Notes: generated from the sequence alone by a model not told the origin. A DNA stretch of 64,000 bases from Chloroflexia bacterium SDU3-3 (GCA_009268125.1 WBOU01000007.1:186001-250000); one strand, 5' to 3'; positions 33,965 through 42,963 are shown, numbered from the stretch's first letter. A program made the numbers and translations.

Positions 33965-34801
33965 GTGATCCACATCGTTGTTGATAGCGGGGCAGATCTG
34001 CCCGCCGATGTCGCCGCCGAGGCTGGCATCACGGTCATTCCGCTGCTGGTGAGCGTGGGCGGCGAGACGGTGCGCGACACCGACCTGCCGCGCCACCAGT
34101 TCTACGAGCGGCTGGTGTCCTCGTCGGCCATCCCGCAGACATCGTCGCCGCCGATCGGGCTGTTCGCCGACGCCTTCCGCAGCCTGACGGCCAACGGCGA
34201 CGCGGTGCTATCGATCAGCCTCTCGGGGCGGCTCTCCTCCACCTACAGCGCGGCGCGCCAGGCCGCCCAGCTGGTGGATGGCGCGCAGATCGTATGCGTG
34301 GACAGCGGCACGGTGATCGCGCCGCTGGCCGAGCTGGCGCTGCTGGCGGCCCGCGCGGCCAGCCAGGGGGCCACTATGGATGATCTGGTGGCGCTGGTGC
34401 ACCAGCGCCGCGCCCGCTCGGTGCTGCTGATCGGGCTGGACACACTGCGCTACCTGGAGAAAGGTGGGCGCATCGGGCCGCTGCGGGCCTTCCTGGGCAC
34501 CATGCTCAGCGTGAAGCCCATTCTGGAGGTGCGCGAGGGCGAGGTGCTGCCGGTGGAGCAGGTGCGCACATCCAAGCGCATGCCGCCGCGCCTGATCGAG
34601 CTGGCCCGCGCGCGCGGCAGCTACGCCGCGCTAAGCGTGGTCTACACCACCGACCACGCCGCCGCCGCCGCCCTGGCCGATGCCTGCGCCGCCGCCGGGA
34701 TGCTGCCCCGCGAGCAGATCGGCCTCATCCAGGCTGGCCCGGCGCTGGGCACCCACGTCGGCCCCGGCACGCTGGGCATCGGCGGCCTGCTGGTGGAGTA
34801 G
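33965..34801 (+). CDS. DegV family fatty-acid-binding protein 2 (FakB-like)
   Basis: A 278-residue DegV protein with a GTG start behind GGGGGGAAGG, 27 bases after the first DegV gene. Seen are IHIVVDSGADLPADVAAEAG, IPLLVSVGGETVRD, SSAIPQTSSPPIG, SISLSGRLSSTYSAARQAA, RYLEKGGRIGPLRAFLGTM and THVGPGTLGIGG. It is a diverged paralogue of its neighbour, not a recent copy. In bacteria with two FakB proteins the two prefer different fatty acids (saturated against unsaturated); that is the likely reason for the pair here. Confidence 0.87.
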   Translation: MIHIVVDSGADLPADVAAEAGITVIPLLVSVGGETVRDTDLPRHQFYERLVSSSAIPQTSSPPIGLFADAFRSLTANGDAVLSISLSGRLSSTYSAARQAAQLVDGAQIVCVDSGTVIAPLAELALLAARAASQGATMDDLVALVHQRRARSVLLIGLDTLRYLEKGGRIGPLRAFLGTMLSVKPILEVREGEVLPVEQVRTSKRMPPRLIELARARGSYAALSVVYTTDHAAAAALADACAAAGMLPREQIGLIQAGPALGTHVGPGTLGIGGLLVE

Positions 34802-34811
34802 GGGAACCGAT

Positions 34812-34850
34812 TAACCACGACGGCGCGAAGGCACGAAGGGGAACAGAGAA
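34812..34850 (+). repeat. Family-B iterated repeat, locus 3
   Basis: TTAACCACGACGGCGCGAAGG and following CACGAAGGGG, directly after the second degV gene. Confidence 0.75.
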
Positions 34851-35021
34851 GAGAAGGCGCGAGGGCGGGTGCTCTCGCGCTTGTTGTTGGCGCGTTTCTA
34901 CGATAAATGACTGCGTTTCCCCAGACTATAATTTTCTAACGAAGGCGTAAACGGGAGCTGCTGGCCATAATTCCCACCGGAGCGAGCCAGCCACAATAAT
35001 GGAATTGCCCCATTTTCCAAT

Positions 35022-35075
35022 ACTTGGAGCCTTGGTGGTAAAGAATCTTCGTGCCTTCGTGTCTTCGTGGTAAAA
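35022..35075 (-). repeat. Family-B iterated repeat, locus 4 (reverse)
   Basis: CTTGGTGGTAAAGAATCTTC and GTGCCTTCGTGTCTTCGTGG: the complement of the ACCACGAAGACACGAAGG form, ending 25 bases before the recG -10 element. Confidence 0.8.
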
Positions 35076-35100
35076 AGTGCTCTTCGAGGCGGCCAAGATT

Positions 35101-35109
35101 TGGTATGAT
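35101..35109 (+). promoter_or_regulatory. Extended -10 promoter of recG (TGGTATGAT)
   Basis: TGG plus TATGAT 42 bases before the ATG at 35152; no clear -35 box. Confidence 0.5.
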
Positions 35110-35151
35110 AGAGCGAGACGCGCATATGTTCGGATTCTGTGGGTAGGACAC

Positions 35152-37656
35152 ATGGACGGGAAAGACGAGATCATCGCGCTGGGCAAGGCGCTGCGGCAGG
35201 AGCAGCTGGGCGGCTACGCCGACACCGCGCTAGGAGACGGCCTCGATCGCTACCTGGCGCAGTGGGGCGCGGGTGCCGAGGCCGCGCTGGCCAACGAGCC
35301 GGTGCAGCATGTGCTGGAGCTGCTGGGCGGCTACGCCGACTTCGACGTGGCCACACGGCGGGCCAGGGTGGATGTGGCGATCGACACGCTGCTGGGCATG
35401 TTCCGCCCGGCCCCCGCCGCGCCCGCCGCCCCCCGCCGCCCGGTGGCCGCCGTCAAGGCCGCGCCCGCGCGCAAGGCCCCGCTCACGCTCACCTCGCTGC
35501 TGGAGGAGGTGCCGGGCGTGGGCAAGCAGAACGCCGCCGCCTTCCGCAAGCTGGGCGTGCGCACCATCGAGGATCTGCTCTACCACTTCCCCAACCGCTA
35601 CGACGACTTCTCCTCGCAGAAGCAGATCGCCGACCTAGAGATCGGCGCGACCGAGACGATCGTGGCCGAGGTGAGCGAGGTGCGCAGCTTCGGCACGCGC
35701 ACCGGGCGCGGCGGGGTGGAGCTGCGGGTGGGCGACGATTCGGGCGACCTGAAGGTGACCTTCTTCGGCCAGCCCTGGCTGACCAAGCAGATCCACGAGG
35801 GCGACTGGCTGGTGCTGAGCGGCAAGGTGGACAGCTACATGGGCATGCGCCAGATGAACGCGCCCAAGTGGGAGCCGTACAGCGAGGACGAGCGCGTTCA
35901 CACCGGGCGGCTGGTGCCGGTGCACCCGCTGACCAAGGGCCTGATCGAGCGCAACGCCCGCCGGATCATCAAGCAGGTGGTGGATGCCGCCGTGCCCCAG
36001 GTGCAGGAGCACCTGCCCGCCAGCGTGTGCGCCAGCGCCGGGCTGGTGCCCATCCAGCAGGCCCTGCAGCAGATGCACTTCCCCGACAGCAAGGAGCAGC
36101 TGGAGCAGGCGCGCACCCGGCTGGGCTTCGACGAGTTCCTCTACATCCAGCTGGGCGTGCTGCAGCGCAAGGTGCTGTGGCAGGGCGAGCGCGGCTACGC
36201 CATGCCGTTCAACCAGGATGTCCACGAGGATCTGCTGGCCAAGCTGCCCTTCGCCATGACGGGCGCGCAGGTGCGGGCGCTGGAGGCGATCTTCGCCGAC
36301 ATGGCCCGGCCTGTGCCGATGTCGCGGCTGCTGCAGGGCGATGTCGGCTCGGGCAAGACGGTGGTGGCGGCGGCGGCGGCGCTGCAGGCGGTGGCGGGCG
36401 GCTTCCAGGCCGCGATCATGGCCCCGACCGAGATCCTGGCCGAGCAGCACTACAAGGGCCTGCGCAAGATGCTGGCCGGGGTGCGCATCCCGCGCCAGAA
36501 AGAGGCGCTGGCCGAAGCCGCCACCCCAGCCGCCGTCGAGGGCGAGCTGTCGCTGGATGAGATGAAGCGCATCCTGGGCATCATGCCCGAGGACGATATG
36601 GGCGGCGAGGGCGTGCGGGTGGCGCTGCTGACGGGCAGCCTAGGTGCGAAGGATCGGCGCAAGGTGCTGGCGGCGATCGAGCACGGCGATGTGGACCTGA
36701 TCATCGGCACGCACGCGCTGATCACCGAGAGCGTGCGCTACCACGCGCTGGGCCTGGCGATCGTGGATGAGCAGCACCGCTTCGGCGTGGAGCAGCGCCA
36801 GCGCCTGAAGGACAAGGGCTTCAACCCGCACCTGCTGGTGATGACGGCCACGCCCATCCCGCGCACGCTGACGCTCACCATCTTCGGCGACCTCGACACG
36901 GCGGTGCTGGATGAGCTGCCGCCGGGCCGCCAGGAGATCCGCACGCGCTGGGTGACGAGCGTGGAGCGCGACAAGGCCTACCGCCACATGCGCAAGGAGA
37001 TCGCGGCGGGTCGCCAGGCCTATGTGGTCTGCCCGCTGGTGGAGGAGAGCGAGAAGGTCGACCTGCCATCCGCCGAGGAGATGTACGAGAAGCTGGCCAG
37101 CGAGATCTTCCCCGACCTGCGTGTCTGCCTCATCCACGGCAAGATGCTGCCCAGGGAGAAGGATCAGGTGATGATTGCCTTCCGCAACCACGAGTACGAC
37201 ATCATGGTGGCCACCGCCGTGATCGAGGTGGGCATCGATGTGCCGAACGCCACCACCATGCTGATCGAGGGGGCCGACCGCTTCGGGCTGGCCCAGCTGC
37301 ACCAGTTTCGCGGGCGGGTGGGGCGCGGCGTGCACCAGAGCTTCTGCATCCTGGTGAGCGACCGCGAGAACGAGCAGACCAAGCAGCGCCTAGAGGCCAT
37401 GGAGCAGACCACCGACGGCTTCAAGCTGGCCGAGATCGACCTGCAGCTGCGCGGCCCCGGCGAGTTCTTCGGCACGCGCCAGAGCGGCACGCCCGACCTG
37501 AAGGTGGCCCGCCTGGGCGACACGCGCCTGCTGGTGGCGGCCAACCGCGAGGCCCAGCGGCTGCTGGCCCTCGACCCCAAGCTGGAGCGTGAGGAGCACG
37601 CGCTGCTGAAGAAGAAGGTCGACCTGTTCTGGGCCGAGACTCTGAAGGCGGGCTAG
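35152..37656 (+). CDS. recG: ATP-dependent DNA helicase RecG
   Basis: An 834-residue superfamily-2 helicase that remodels stalled forks and Holliday junctions. The first 100 residues are a helical extension and an Ala/Pro-rich linker. Then come the wedge/OB part (LLEEVPGVGKQNAAAFRKLG, LLYHFPNRYDDF, VTFFGQPWLTKQI), Walker A GDVGSGKTV, the DEQHRFGVEQRQRL box, TATPIPRTLTLTIFGDLD, and motifs V-VI with EVGIDVPNATTM and HQFRGRVGRG. The insert after motif Ia (EAATPAAVEGELSLDEMKRI) is common in Chloroflexi-like RecG. The ATG at 35152 fits best. The rpmB-asp23-fakA-recG order resembles Firmicutes. Confidence 0.94.
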   Translation: MDGKDEIIALGKALRQEQLGGYADTALGDGLDRYLAQWGAGAEAALANEPVQHVLELLGGYADFDVATRRARVDVAIDTLLGMFRPAPAAPAAPRRPVAAVKAAPARKAPLTLTSLLEEVPGVGKQNAAAFRKLGVRTIEDLLYHFPNRYDDFSSQKQIADLEIGATETIVAEVSEVRSFGTRTGRGGVELRVGDDSGDLKVTFFGQPWLTKQIHEGDWLVLSGKVDSYMGMRQMNAPKWEPYSEDERVHTGRLVPVHPLTKGLIERNARRIIKQVVDAAVPQVQEHLPASVCASAGLVPIQQALQQMHFPDSKEQLEQARTRLGFDEFLYIQLGVLQRKVLWQGERGYAMPFNQDVHEDLLAKLPFAMTGAQVRALEAIFADMARPVPMSRLLQGDVGSGKTVVAAAAALQAVAGGFQAAIMAPTEILAEQHYKGLRKMLAGVRIPRQKEALAEAATPAAVEGELSLDEMKRILGIMPEDDMGGEGVRVALLTGSLGAKDRRKVLAAIEHGDVDLIIGTHALITESVRYHALGLAIVDEQHRFGVEQRQRLKDKGFNPHLLVMTATPIPRTLTLTIFGDLDTAVLDELPPGRQEIRTRWVTSVERDKAYRHMRKEIAAGRQAYVVCPLVEESEKVDLPSAEEMYEKLASEIFPDLRVCLIHGKMLPREKDQVMIAFRNHEYDIMVATAVIEVGIDVPNATTMLIEGADRFGLAQLHQFRGRVGRGVHQSFCILVSDRENEQTKQRLEAMEQTTDGFKLAEIDLQLRGPGEFFGTRQSGTPDLKVARLGDTRLLVAANREAQRLLALDPKLEREEHALLKKKVDLFWAETLKAG

Positions 37657-37668
37657 GCCGCTCGGGAT

Positions 37669-37742
37669 TCTTTACCACCAAGACTCCAAGACACCAAGGT
37701 CCAAAAGGGGGCGAATACCTCGAAGACGCGAAGGCACGAAGA
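37669..37742 (+). repeat. Family-B iterated repeat, locus 5
   Basis: TTTACCACCAAGACTCCAAG and the later TCGAAGACGCGAAGGCACG stretch: both the ACCAAG and ACGAAG variants, 37 bases upstream of repeat-A copy 3. Confidence 0.8.
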
Positions 37743-37778
37743 GGATAACGTCCTCTCATGGGGTTGCTGCACCACCCT

Positions 37779-37959
37779 CCCCACCTGGCCCATGCGGCGA
37801 AGGTGCCGCTGGTGTTTTGATGGCCATATGCGCGAACACCAGCCGCCAGGAGACAGCATAGGAATACCCAAGATTGGCCTCCAGGGCCACTCCCCTGGCG
37901 GGGTTCCAAGGGCGCGTAGCCCTTGGCGCCGCCCGCATAGGGCATTCACCCACCAACCA
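37779..37959 (+). repeat. Dispersed intergenic repeat A, copy 3
   Basis: Same blocks as copies 1, 2 and 4: CACCTGGCCCATGCGGCGAA, GGCCATATGCGCGAACACCAG, GGGGTTCCAAGGG, GCCGCCCGCATAGGGCAT. Hairpin CCAAGGGC / GCCCTTGG at 37906-37913 and 37919-37926. Confidence 0.85.
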
Positions 37960-38144
37960 AGACCCCGGTGTATCGCTGTTGAGAAACCTTTGAGAAACAA
38001 GCGTCAGGCCGACCAGATAATGCTGCACGCATTGCCTAGGGTCGGCCTGACGCGGAAACGCCGCCAAAAGTGATACCTGCTAAGATGTATAGCCCCTGCC
38101 CTGCCGTGGGCTGTATGCCTGCGGCAGCAAGGAACATTCTTTTT

Positions 38145-38185
38145 AACAGTGCGCCTCCTGAGCTATGCTCAAGAGGCGCACTGTT
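38145..38185. terminator. Long near-perfect hairpin
   Basis: Stem of 13 bp plus an inner 5 bp with one mismatch (AACAGTGCGCCTC... / ...GAGGCGCACTGTT), loop TAT. It lies about 90 bases beyond the minus-strand substrate-binding gene and may end that operon. No T-run follows on either strand. Confidence 0.45.
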
Positions 38186-38277
38186 TAGGGATAATATGTG
38201 AGCTGTGCCGTTGAGCGGGCTTTCAGCCGTCTATGTTGGCAGGGATCTGGTATGGTGCTAAGAAAGCGTCCTTCGCG

Positions 38278-39693
38278 CTACTTCTTCAGCGCCGCCAGGT
38301 CGGCCAGCACCGGCTCCGCGCCCTTCTGCAGGTCGGCGGTCACGTCCTTCCAGACAGTGGCGGGATCCTCGTTGCCGGTGGTGATGCGCTCCAGGCCCTT
38401 GCCGATGATCTGGTCGCCGCCGGGGATGAACACGCGCGCGGCATCCTGGGCGTGGGTCTTGGGCAGCTGGTCGACCGCCACCTTGAAGTTGGGGCGCTTG
38501 GCGAAGAAATCCTGCATCGACTGGCTCTCCACGGCGCTCTTGCGCACCGGCATGTAGCCCGTGCTCTGCGACCAGGTGGTGGTGCCCTCGGTGCCGGTGG
38601 CGAAGGCCACGTACTTCATGGCCGCCTGCTGCTTCTCGCTGGGCGAGGAGGCAAGCACCGCGAAGCCCGAGCCGCCGGTGGGACAGCCGAAGGCCGACTC
38701 CTGGGGCAGGAATGCCGTGCCGACCTTGAAGCTGGCGTTCTTCTCGTAGCCCGCTAGGCCGCCGGTGGAGCCGATGGTGGCCGCCGACACACCGCCTAGG
38801 AAGTCCTTATCCTGATCCTTGGAGGTGATCGCCCAGGCGTTCGGGCCGTTCACCGAGTCGCGGTAGAGCTGGGCGGCGCGGATGCCGTTCGGCTCCTCCA
38901 GGGTGATGGTGAAGTCGGGCTTGGAGTAGGCCCCGCCGTGCTGCCAGATCACGCCCTGGAAGATCCAGGCCACGTAGCTGGCCGAGCCGGGGTGGTTGAA
39001 GGCGGCGCGAGTGATCGTGCTGCCGTCCTTCTTCACGATCTTGGGCGCCCACTCGATCAGCTCGGCCCAGGTGGCCGGGCCGCGGTCGGGCAGGCCAGCC
39101 TCGGCCCAGATGTCTTTGTTGTAGTAGAACAGCGGGGTGGAGCGGGCGAAGGGCACCCAGTAGTGCGCGCCCTCGCGCAGGCCCTCGTCCAGCAGCACCG
39201 GCTGGTAGTCGCTGAAGTCGATGCCCGCTCCCTTGGCTAGGTCGTCCAGCGGGGCGATGGCCTGGGCCAGGTAGAACTTGAACCACCACACGTCGGAGAG
39301 CAGCGTGAGGTCGGGCGTGGCCTTGGCCTGCAGGGCGGCGGTCAGCTTCTGGGCGGTCTCCTCGTAGGAGCCCTGGAACTGGTAGTTGACCTTCACGTCC
39401 TTCTGCGAGTCGTTGAACGCCTTGACCATGGCCTGCTCGGCCTCGCCCAGGTTGCCGCTGAACGAGCCCCAGTAGGTGATCTCCACCGTCGAGCCGGTCT
39501 GGCTCACTGCGGCGGGGGCTGTGGTGGCGGCGGCAGACCCGGCTGCGGGCTGGGCGGCGTCGGGGGCTGCGGTCGCGCCGGCGGCGGTGTTCGAACTGGT
39601 GGAGGCGGCGGTGCCGCAGGCGGCCAGCGCCATCGCGCCAGCGCCGCCCAGCATGCCACGGAGAAATACACGGCGGTTCATCTGCTTCGCCAC
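38278..39693 (-). CDS. Sugar ABC transporter substrate-binding lipoprotein (UgpB-like)
   Basis: A 471-residue family-1 solute-binding protein. The N-terminus has a twin-arginine stretch (NRRVFLRG) and a lipobox LAAC with the lipid-bearing Cys26, then an Ala/Thr-rich linker to about residue 65. The body starts STVEITYWGSFSGNLGEAEQ and holds FYYNKDIWAEAGL and WAITSKDQDKDFLGG, as in binding proteins for glycerol 3-phosphate or sugars. Substrate is not certain. It is the last gene of a three-gene minus-strand operon with two permeases; no ATPase is present, so a shared MsmK-type ATPase is likely. Confidence 0.88.
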   Translation of the reverse strand: MAKQMNRRVFLRGMLGGAGAMALAACGTAASTSSNTAAGATAAPDAAQPAAGSAAATTAPAAVSQTGSTVEITYWGSFSGNLGEAEQAMVKAFNDSQKDVKVNYQFQGSYEETAQKLTAALQAKATPDLTLLSDVWWFKFYLAQAIAPLDDLAKGAGIDFSDYQPVLLDEGLREGAHYWVPFARSTPLFYYNKDIWAEAGLPDRGPATWAELIEWAPKIVKKDGSTITRAAFNHPGSASYVAWIFQGVIWQHGGAYSKPDFTITLEEPNGIRAAQLYRDSVNGPNAWAITSKDQDKDFLGGVSAATIGSTGGLAGYEKNASFKVGTAFLPQESAFGCPTGGSGFAVLASSPSEKQQAAMKYVAFATGTEGTTTWSQSTGYMPVRKSAVESQSMQDFFAKRPNFKVAVDQLPKTHAQDAARVFIPGGDQIIGKGLERITTGNEDPATVWKDVTADLQKGAEPVLADLAALKK

Positions 39694-39828
39694 AAGAGTC
39701 TCCTCGCTGTACTATTGCATCTGTATGGTCAGCCGCAGGGCGCGCGCAGGCTAGCCCGGGGTGTGGCCCCGGCCCTGGCCCGCGCACACGGCGGCGAGAT
39801 CCCGTTGAGAAAGAGGGTCGGTTGAAAT

Positions 39829-40713
39829 CTAGCCCTTCACCGCGCCTGCGGCGATGCCATCCACCACGAATCGCTGCGCCCACAGGAAGATCAGCAGCAT
39901 GGGCACCAGCACGAACAGCGTGCCCGCCATCACCACGCCCCAGTTGGTCACGCCCTCCTGGTCGAGCAGCCAGGCCACGCCGATCGGCAGCGTGCGCATC
40001 TCCTGGGTGCTGGTCACGATCAGCGGCCAGAGGAACTCGTTCCACTTGGCCACCACCGAGAGCAGCGCCATGGTGGCCACGGCGGGCAGCGCCAGCGGCG
40101 CCACAATGCCGAACAGCGTGCGCATGTGGCCCGCGCCATCCACCTTCGCGGCGTCCATCACCTCCTGCGGCAGGGTGAGGAAGTACTGGCGCAGCAGGAA
40201 GGTGCCGAAGGCGATCGACGCGCCCGGCACGATGATGCCGGGGTAGGTGTTGATCCACTGCAGATTGGCCACCGTCAGGTAGTTGGGGATGATCGTGATC
40301 TCCTCGGGCACCATCAGGGCGGCCAGCAGCACCAGGAACACTAGATCCTTGCGCGGGAAGCGCAGGAACACCAGCGCGTAGGCCGAGGCCAGCGCGAACC
40401 AGATCTCCAGCCCGCTGCCGATCAGCGTGGTGATGATGCTGTTGAGGTAGTAGCGCGCGAACGGCGCCGACTGCCAGGCCTCGCTGAAGTTCTCGAATGT
40501 GGGATTCAGGGGGAACCAGGTGGGCACCGGCGAGTAGATCTCGCGCGTGGTCTTGAAGGCCCCGATCACTGTCCAGTACACCGGCAGGCCGATGACCAGC
40601 ACGGCCAGCAGGCAGGCCAGGTAGCCAGCGGCCCGCTGCGCGCGCAGCCGGTGGTGGCGGTTCTCCGCCGTGGATGTGTGGGTGATCGGGAAGTTCTGTT
40701 CCATCTCTATCAT
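39829..40713 (-). CDS. Sugar ABC transporter permease (MalG/UgpE type)
   Basis: A 294-residue protein with six membrane helices. The EAA loop that contacts the ATPase reads EVMDAAKVDGAGHMRTLFGI. The start is a Gln/Asn-rich cytoplasmic tail then LACLLAVLVIGLPVYWTVIG; the end is LWAQRFVVDGIAAGAVKG, the usual MalG-type end. It is the second gene of the operon, 18 bases after the first permease. Confidence 0.9.
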   Translation of the reverse strand: MIEMEQNFPITHTSTAENRHHRLRAQRAAGYLACLLAVLVIGLPVYWTVIGAFKTTREIYSPVPTWFPLNPTFENFSEAWQSAPFARYYLNSIITTLIGSGLEIWFALASAYALVFLRFPRKDLVFLVLLAALMVPEEITIIPNYLTVANLQWINTYPGIIVPGASIAFGTFLLRQYFLTLPQEVMDAAKVDGAGHMRTLFGIVAPLALPAVATMALLSVVAKWNEFLWPLIVTSTQEMRTLPIGVAWLLDQEGVTNWGVVMAGTLFVLVPMLLIFLWAQRFVVDGIAAGAVKG

Positions 40714-40731
40714 TGCGTTATGCCCCGCGCG

Positions 40732-41637
40732 CTAGGAGTAGTGCACCCGCTGCTCGACCATCCTCACCTGGAAGATCGTGAGCACGAGCATGATCAGGAA
40801 GAGCACCAGCGACACCACCCCGGCCTCGCCCGCGTTGAAGCTGACAAAGCCCAGCTCGTAGAGGTGGAAGACCAGCGTGTTGGTGGCGTTGATCGGCCCG
40901 CCGCCGGTCATCACGCGGATGAGGTCGAAGGCCTGGAAGCAGCTGAGGATGCTGGTGACGCTCAGGAAGAACGACACCGGCGAGAGCCCCGGCAGCGTGA
41001 TGTGCCAGAAGCGGTCGCCCGCGCCCGCGCCATCCACCGTGGCGGCCTCGTATAGCGAGCGGTCGATAGACTGCAGCCCGGCCAGGTAGATCACCACGGC
41101 GTAGCCCAGGTTCTTCCACACATACACGATGATCAGCGCGGGCATGGCCCAGTGCGGGTCGCTCAGCCAGCTGGGCGAGTGCGCCCCCACCAGCCGGAAG
41201 AACTCGTTCAGCAGGCCGTAGCGCGGGTCAAAGATATAGGTCCACACGATTGCCACCGCCGCGCCCGAGAGGATGGTGGGCGCGAACAGCACCGCGCGGG
41301 CGGTGTTGCGGTAGCGCAGCGGCTGGTTGAGCAGCAGCGCTAGGCCCAGCCCCAGCAGCATGGTCATCATCACGCTGGCCGCCGTGAACACGATGGTGTT
41401 GGCCAGGATCGTCTGGAACTGATCGTCGCCCAGCACGCTGGCGTAGTTAGCCAGCCCCACCCAGCGCTTGCTCGGGCGCACGAAGTCCCAGCTCACAAAG
41501 CTCAGGTAGGCGTTGTACACTAGCGGCCAGTAGGTGAAGATGCCGAACAGCAGCAGGTTGGGGCCGATCAGCAGCCAGAAGAGTAGCCACTCGCGGGCGA
41601 GCGTTTTCGAGACACGCAGTCGTGGCGCGCTTGCCAT
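40732..41637 (-). CDS. Sugar ABC transporter permease (MalF/UgpA type)
   Basis: A 301-residue protein with six helices. It opens with a basic tail and WLLFWLLIGPNLLLFGIFTY. The EAA loop is SLYEAATVDGAGAGDRFWHI, and GGPINATNTLVFHLYELGF is typical of MalF-type partners. First gene of the minus-strand operon. The 880-base region upstream contains no gene but carries repeats. Confidence 0.9.
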   Translation of the reverse strand: MASAPRLRVSKTLAREWLLFWLLIGPNLLLFGIFTYWPLVYNAYLSFVSWDFVRPSKRWVGLANYASVLGDDQFQTILANTIVFTAASVMMTMLLGLGLALLLNQPLRYRNTARAVLFAPTILSGAAVAIVWTYIFDPRYGLLNEFFRLVGAHSPSWLSDPHWAMPALIIVYVWKNLGYAVVIYLAGLQSIDRSLYEAATVDGAGAGDRFWHITLPGLSPVSFFLSVTSILSCFQAFDLIRVMTGGGPINATNTLVFHLYELGFVSFNAGEAGVVSLVLFLIMLVLTIFQVRMVEQRVHYS

Positions 41638-41818
41638 GATGTTCCCTTGCCTTACCCCGAAGGCGTAACGTGAGATCTGGTTCTTGTGCGAGGTCTATTA
41701 GACCGGATGTGTGTTAAACGATGGCAAGCAGTTTGTAAGGGGGAGGATAAGGGGATATTAAGGGCCAGTTATGGCCGTGCCATGGGCCAGGGCCTCGGCG
41801 CGCTCAATCTGTGGGGGG

Positions 41819-41883
41819 CTTTACCACGAAGACGCGAAGGCGCGAAGCCTTTTCACCACCAAGGCTCCAAGACATTAAGGAAA
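41819..41883 (+). repeat. Family-B iterated repeat, locus 6
   Basis: CTTTACCACGAAGACGCGAAG and the later TTCACCACCAAGGCTCCAAG, 34 bases upstream of repeat-A copy 4. Confidence 0.8.
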
Positions 41884-41916
41884 GAGCTGGTCTACGAAAG
41901 ATCGTAGTGCCAACCC

Positions 41917-42098
41917 CACCCACCTGGCCCATGCGGCGAAGCTGCCGCTCGTGCACACTGGCCATATGCACGAATACCAGCGGCCAGCGAGCGGCATAGG
42001 AACGCCTCAAATTGGGGGTTCCAAGGGGGCAATGCTCCCTGGCGGGGTTCCTAGGGGCTGGCCCCTAGGCGTTGCCCGCGCAGGGCACATACCAAACA
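41917..42098 (+). repeat. Dispersed intergenic repeat A, copy 4
   Basis: Same block order as copies 1-3. Hairpin CCTAGGGGC / GCCCCTAGG at 42050-42058 and 42061-42069, as in copy 1. First hairpin around 42022-42041. Confidence 0.85.
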
Positions 42099-42210
42099 GT
42101 CAAGAGGAAAATCCTGATCGAGGCCGCACCCGGTTCGGTCGACCGGGCAACGCTCCAAGCATTGCCGACGGTCGACCGGACGTGGAACCACCCCCAAACG
42201 TGACACCGTG

Positions 42211-42260
42211 TGCGGGGCTGCCCCCTGTGCGCCGCCCGTGCAGGGCAGCCACCACCAGCG
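42211..42260 (+). repeat. Partial copy of dispersed repeat A
   Basis: Only the 3' part: GGGGCTGCCCCC-type hairpin then GCCGCCCGTGCAGGGCAGCC and ACCACCA. The 5' blocks are absent. Confidence 0.6.
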
Positions 42261-42519
42261 AAGAGAAACCGCCTTGGGCGTGGCAGTACGATTGGCCCGC
42301 CGCCACCAAGCGCGCCTCCCCGCTGCTGCGCTGCTCCCGATTTCCCGCCGCTTTTTCCGCATAAAGCGTGCCGCACGCTCGTTTAATCCTATGCCACCCC
42401 TCGGCATAGTTCTTGCGTTTATGAAAGAGTCCCAAGCTCTTGCCGTGGCCTGGGGAAGCGTGATCGTATGCTGCGCTGGTGCAGCGGAGTGACGAGATGA
42501 GACGTTAGGGCAGGTAGCG

Positions 42520-42963
42520 ATGATCGATAATTCCCAACCGCAGAACAGCACGACGGCGTCGTGGAAAGTACCAAACTTCTATCAACAAGGGCGTGTCGCG
42601 CAGCAGGCCTACGATGTGGTGGTTGTCGACGACGAGGCCCCTATCGCCCAGGTGATCGCCGATCTTCTGATCGAAGAGGGCTATCGTGTCGGCGTCTTTC
42701 ACGATGGTGCGAGCGCCCTGCTGGCGATCCTCGAGCACCCGCCCCGGCTGGTGCTGCTCGACATCGCCATGCCGGTGCTGACGGGCGACGAGGTGCTGAT
42801 CGAGCTGCGCCGCCGTGGCTACGACCACCTGCCGATCATCCTGATGAGCGCTGGGTCGCGCCTGAGAGACTTCCTGCCGCTGGGGGCGACGGCGGTCATC
42901 CCGAAGCCCTTCGACCTCGACCAGATCCTATCGTGCGTGAGCCGATACGCCGGCGATTCCTAG
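42520..42963 (+). CDS. Stand-alone response-regulator receiver protein
   Basis: A 147-residue protein: a 30-residue variable lead, then a CheY-like receiver domain (YDVVVVDDEAPIAQVIADLL). The acidic pocket is D37-D38, the phosphorylation site D81 in LLDIAMPVLTG, the switch Ser110 and the conserved Lys129 in VIPKPFDL. There is no output domain, so it acts by protein contact, as in phosphorelays. The partner kinase is not in sight; the CHASE3/PAS protein at 62120 is 19 kb away. It lies 87 bases before a thioredoxin-reductase-like gene on the same strand. Confidence 0.88.
   Translation: MIDNSQPQNSTTASWKVPNFYQQGRVAQQAYDVVVVDDEAPIAQVIADLLIEEGYRVGVFHDGASALLAILEHPPRLVLLDIAMPVLTGDEVLIELRRRGYDHLPIILMSAGSRLRDFLPLGATAVIPKPFDLDQILSCVSRYAGDS

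Larger units (their letters stand above)
34802..35151. other. Gap before recG with family-B repeats
   Basis: No gene is seen. Family-B repeats stand at 34812-34850 (plus orientation) and 35022-35075 (reverse orientation), facing each other 170 bases apart. A TATAAT at 34927-34932 lacks a partner; the -10 element at 35101 is the likelier recG promoter. Confidence 0.65.
37657..38277. other. Repeat-bearing gap after recG
   Basis: No gene is seen in 621 bases. It has family-B repeats (37669-37742), a copy of dispersed repeat A (37779-37959) and a long hairpin (38145-38185). Reading frames here have repeat-derived content. Confidence 0.7.
41638..42519. other. Repeat-bearing gap between divergent genes
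   Basis: No gene is seen in 882 bases. It has family-B repeats (41819-41883), dispersed repeat A copy 4 (41917-42098), a partial copy 5 (42211-42260), and an imperfect inverted repeat around the two GGTCGACCGG sites (42137-42180). Frames such as 41951-42364 run through the repeats and are not genes. Confidence 0.7.

Noticed and set aside
38807-40258. Minus-strand frame overlapping the binding protein and permease
   Set aside because: Out-of-frame shadow of two well-identified ABC genes.
41951-42364. Frame of 137 codons containing HTGHMHEYQRP-like peptides
   Set aside because: It translates dispersed repeat A; similar peptides appear at the other copies, with no ribosome site or codon bias of a gene.
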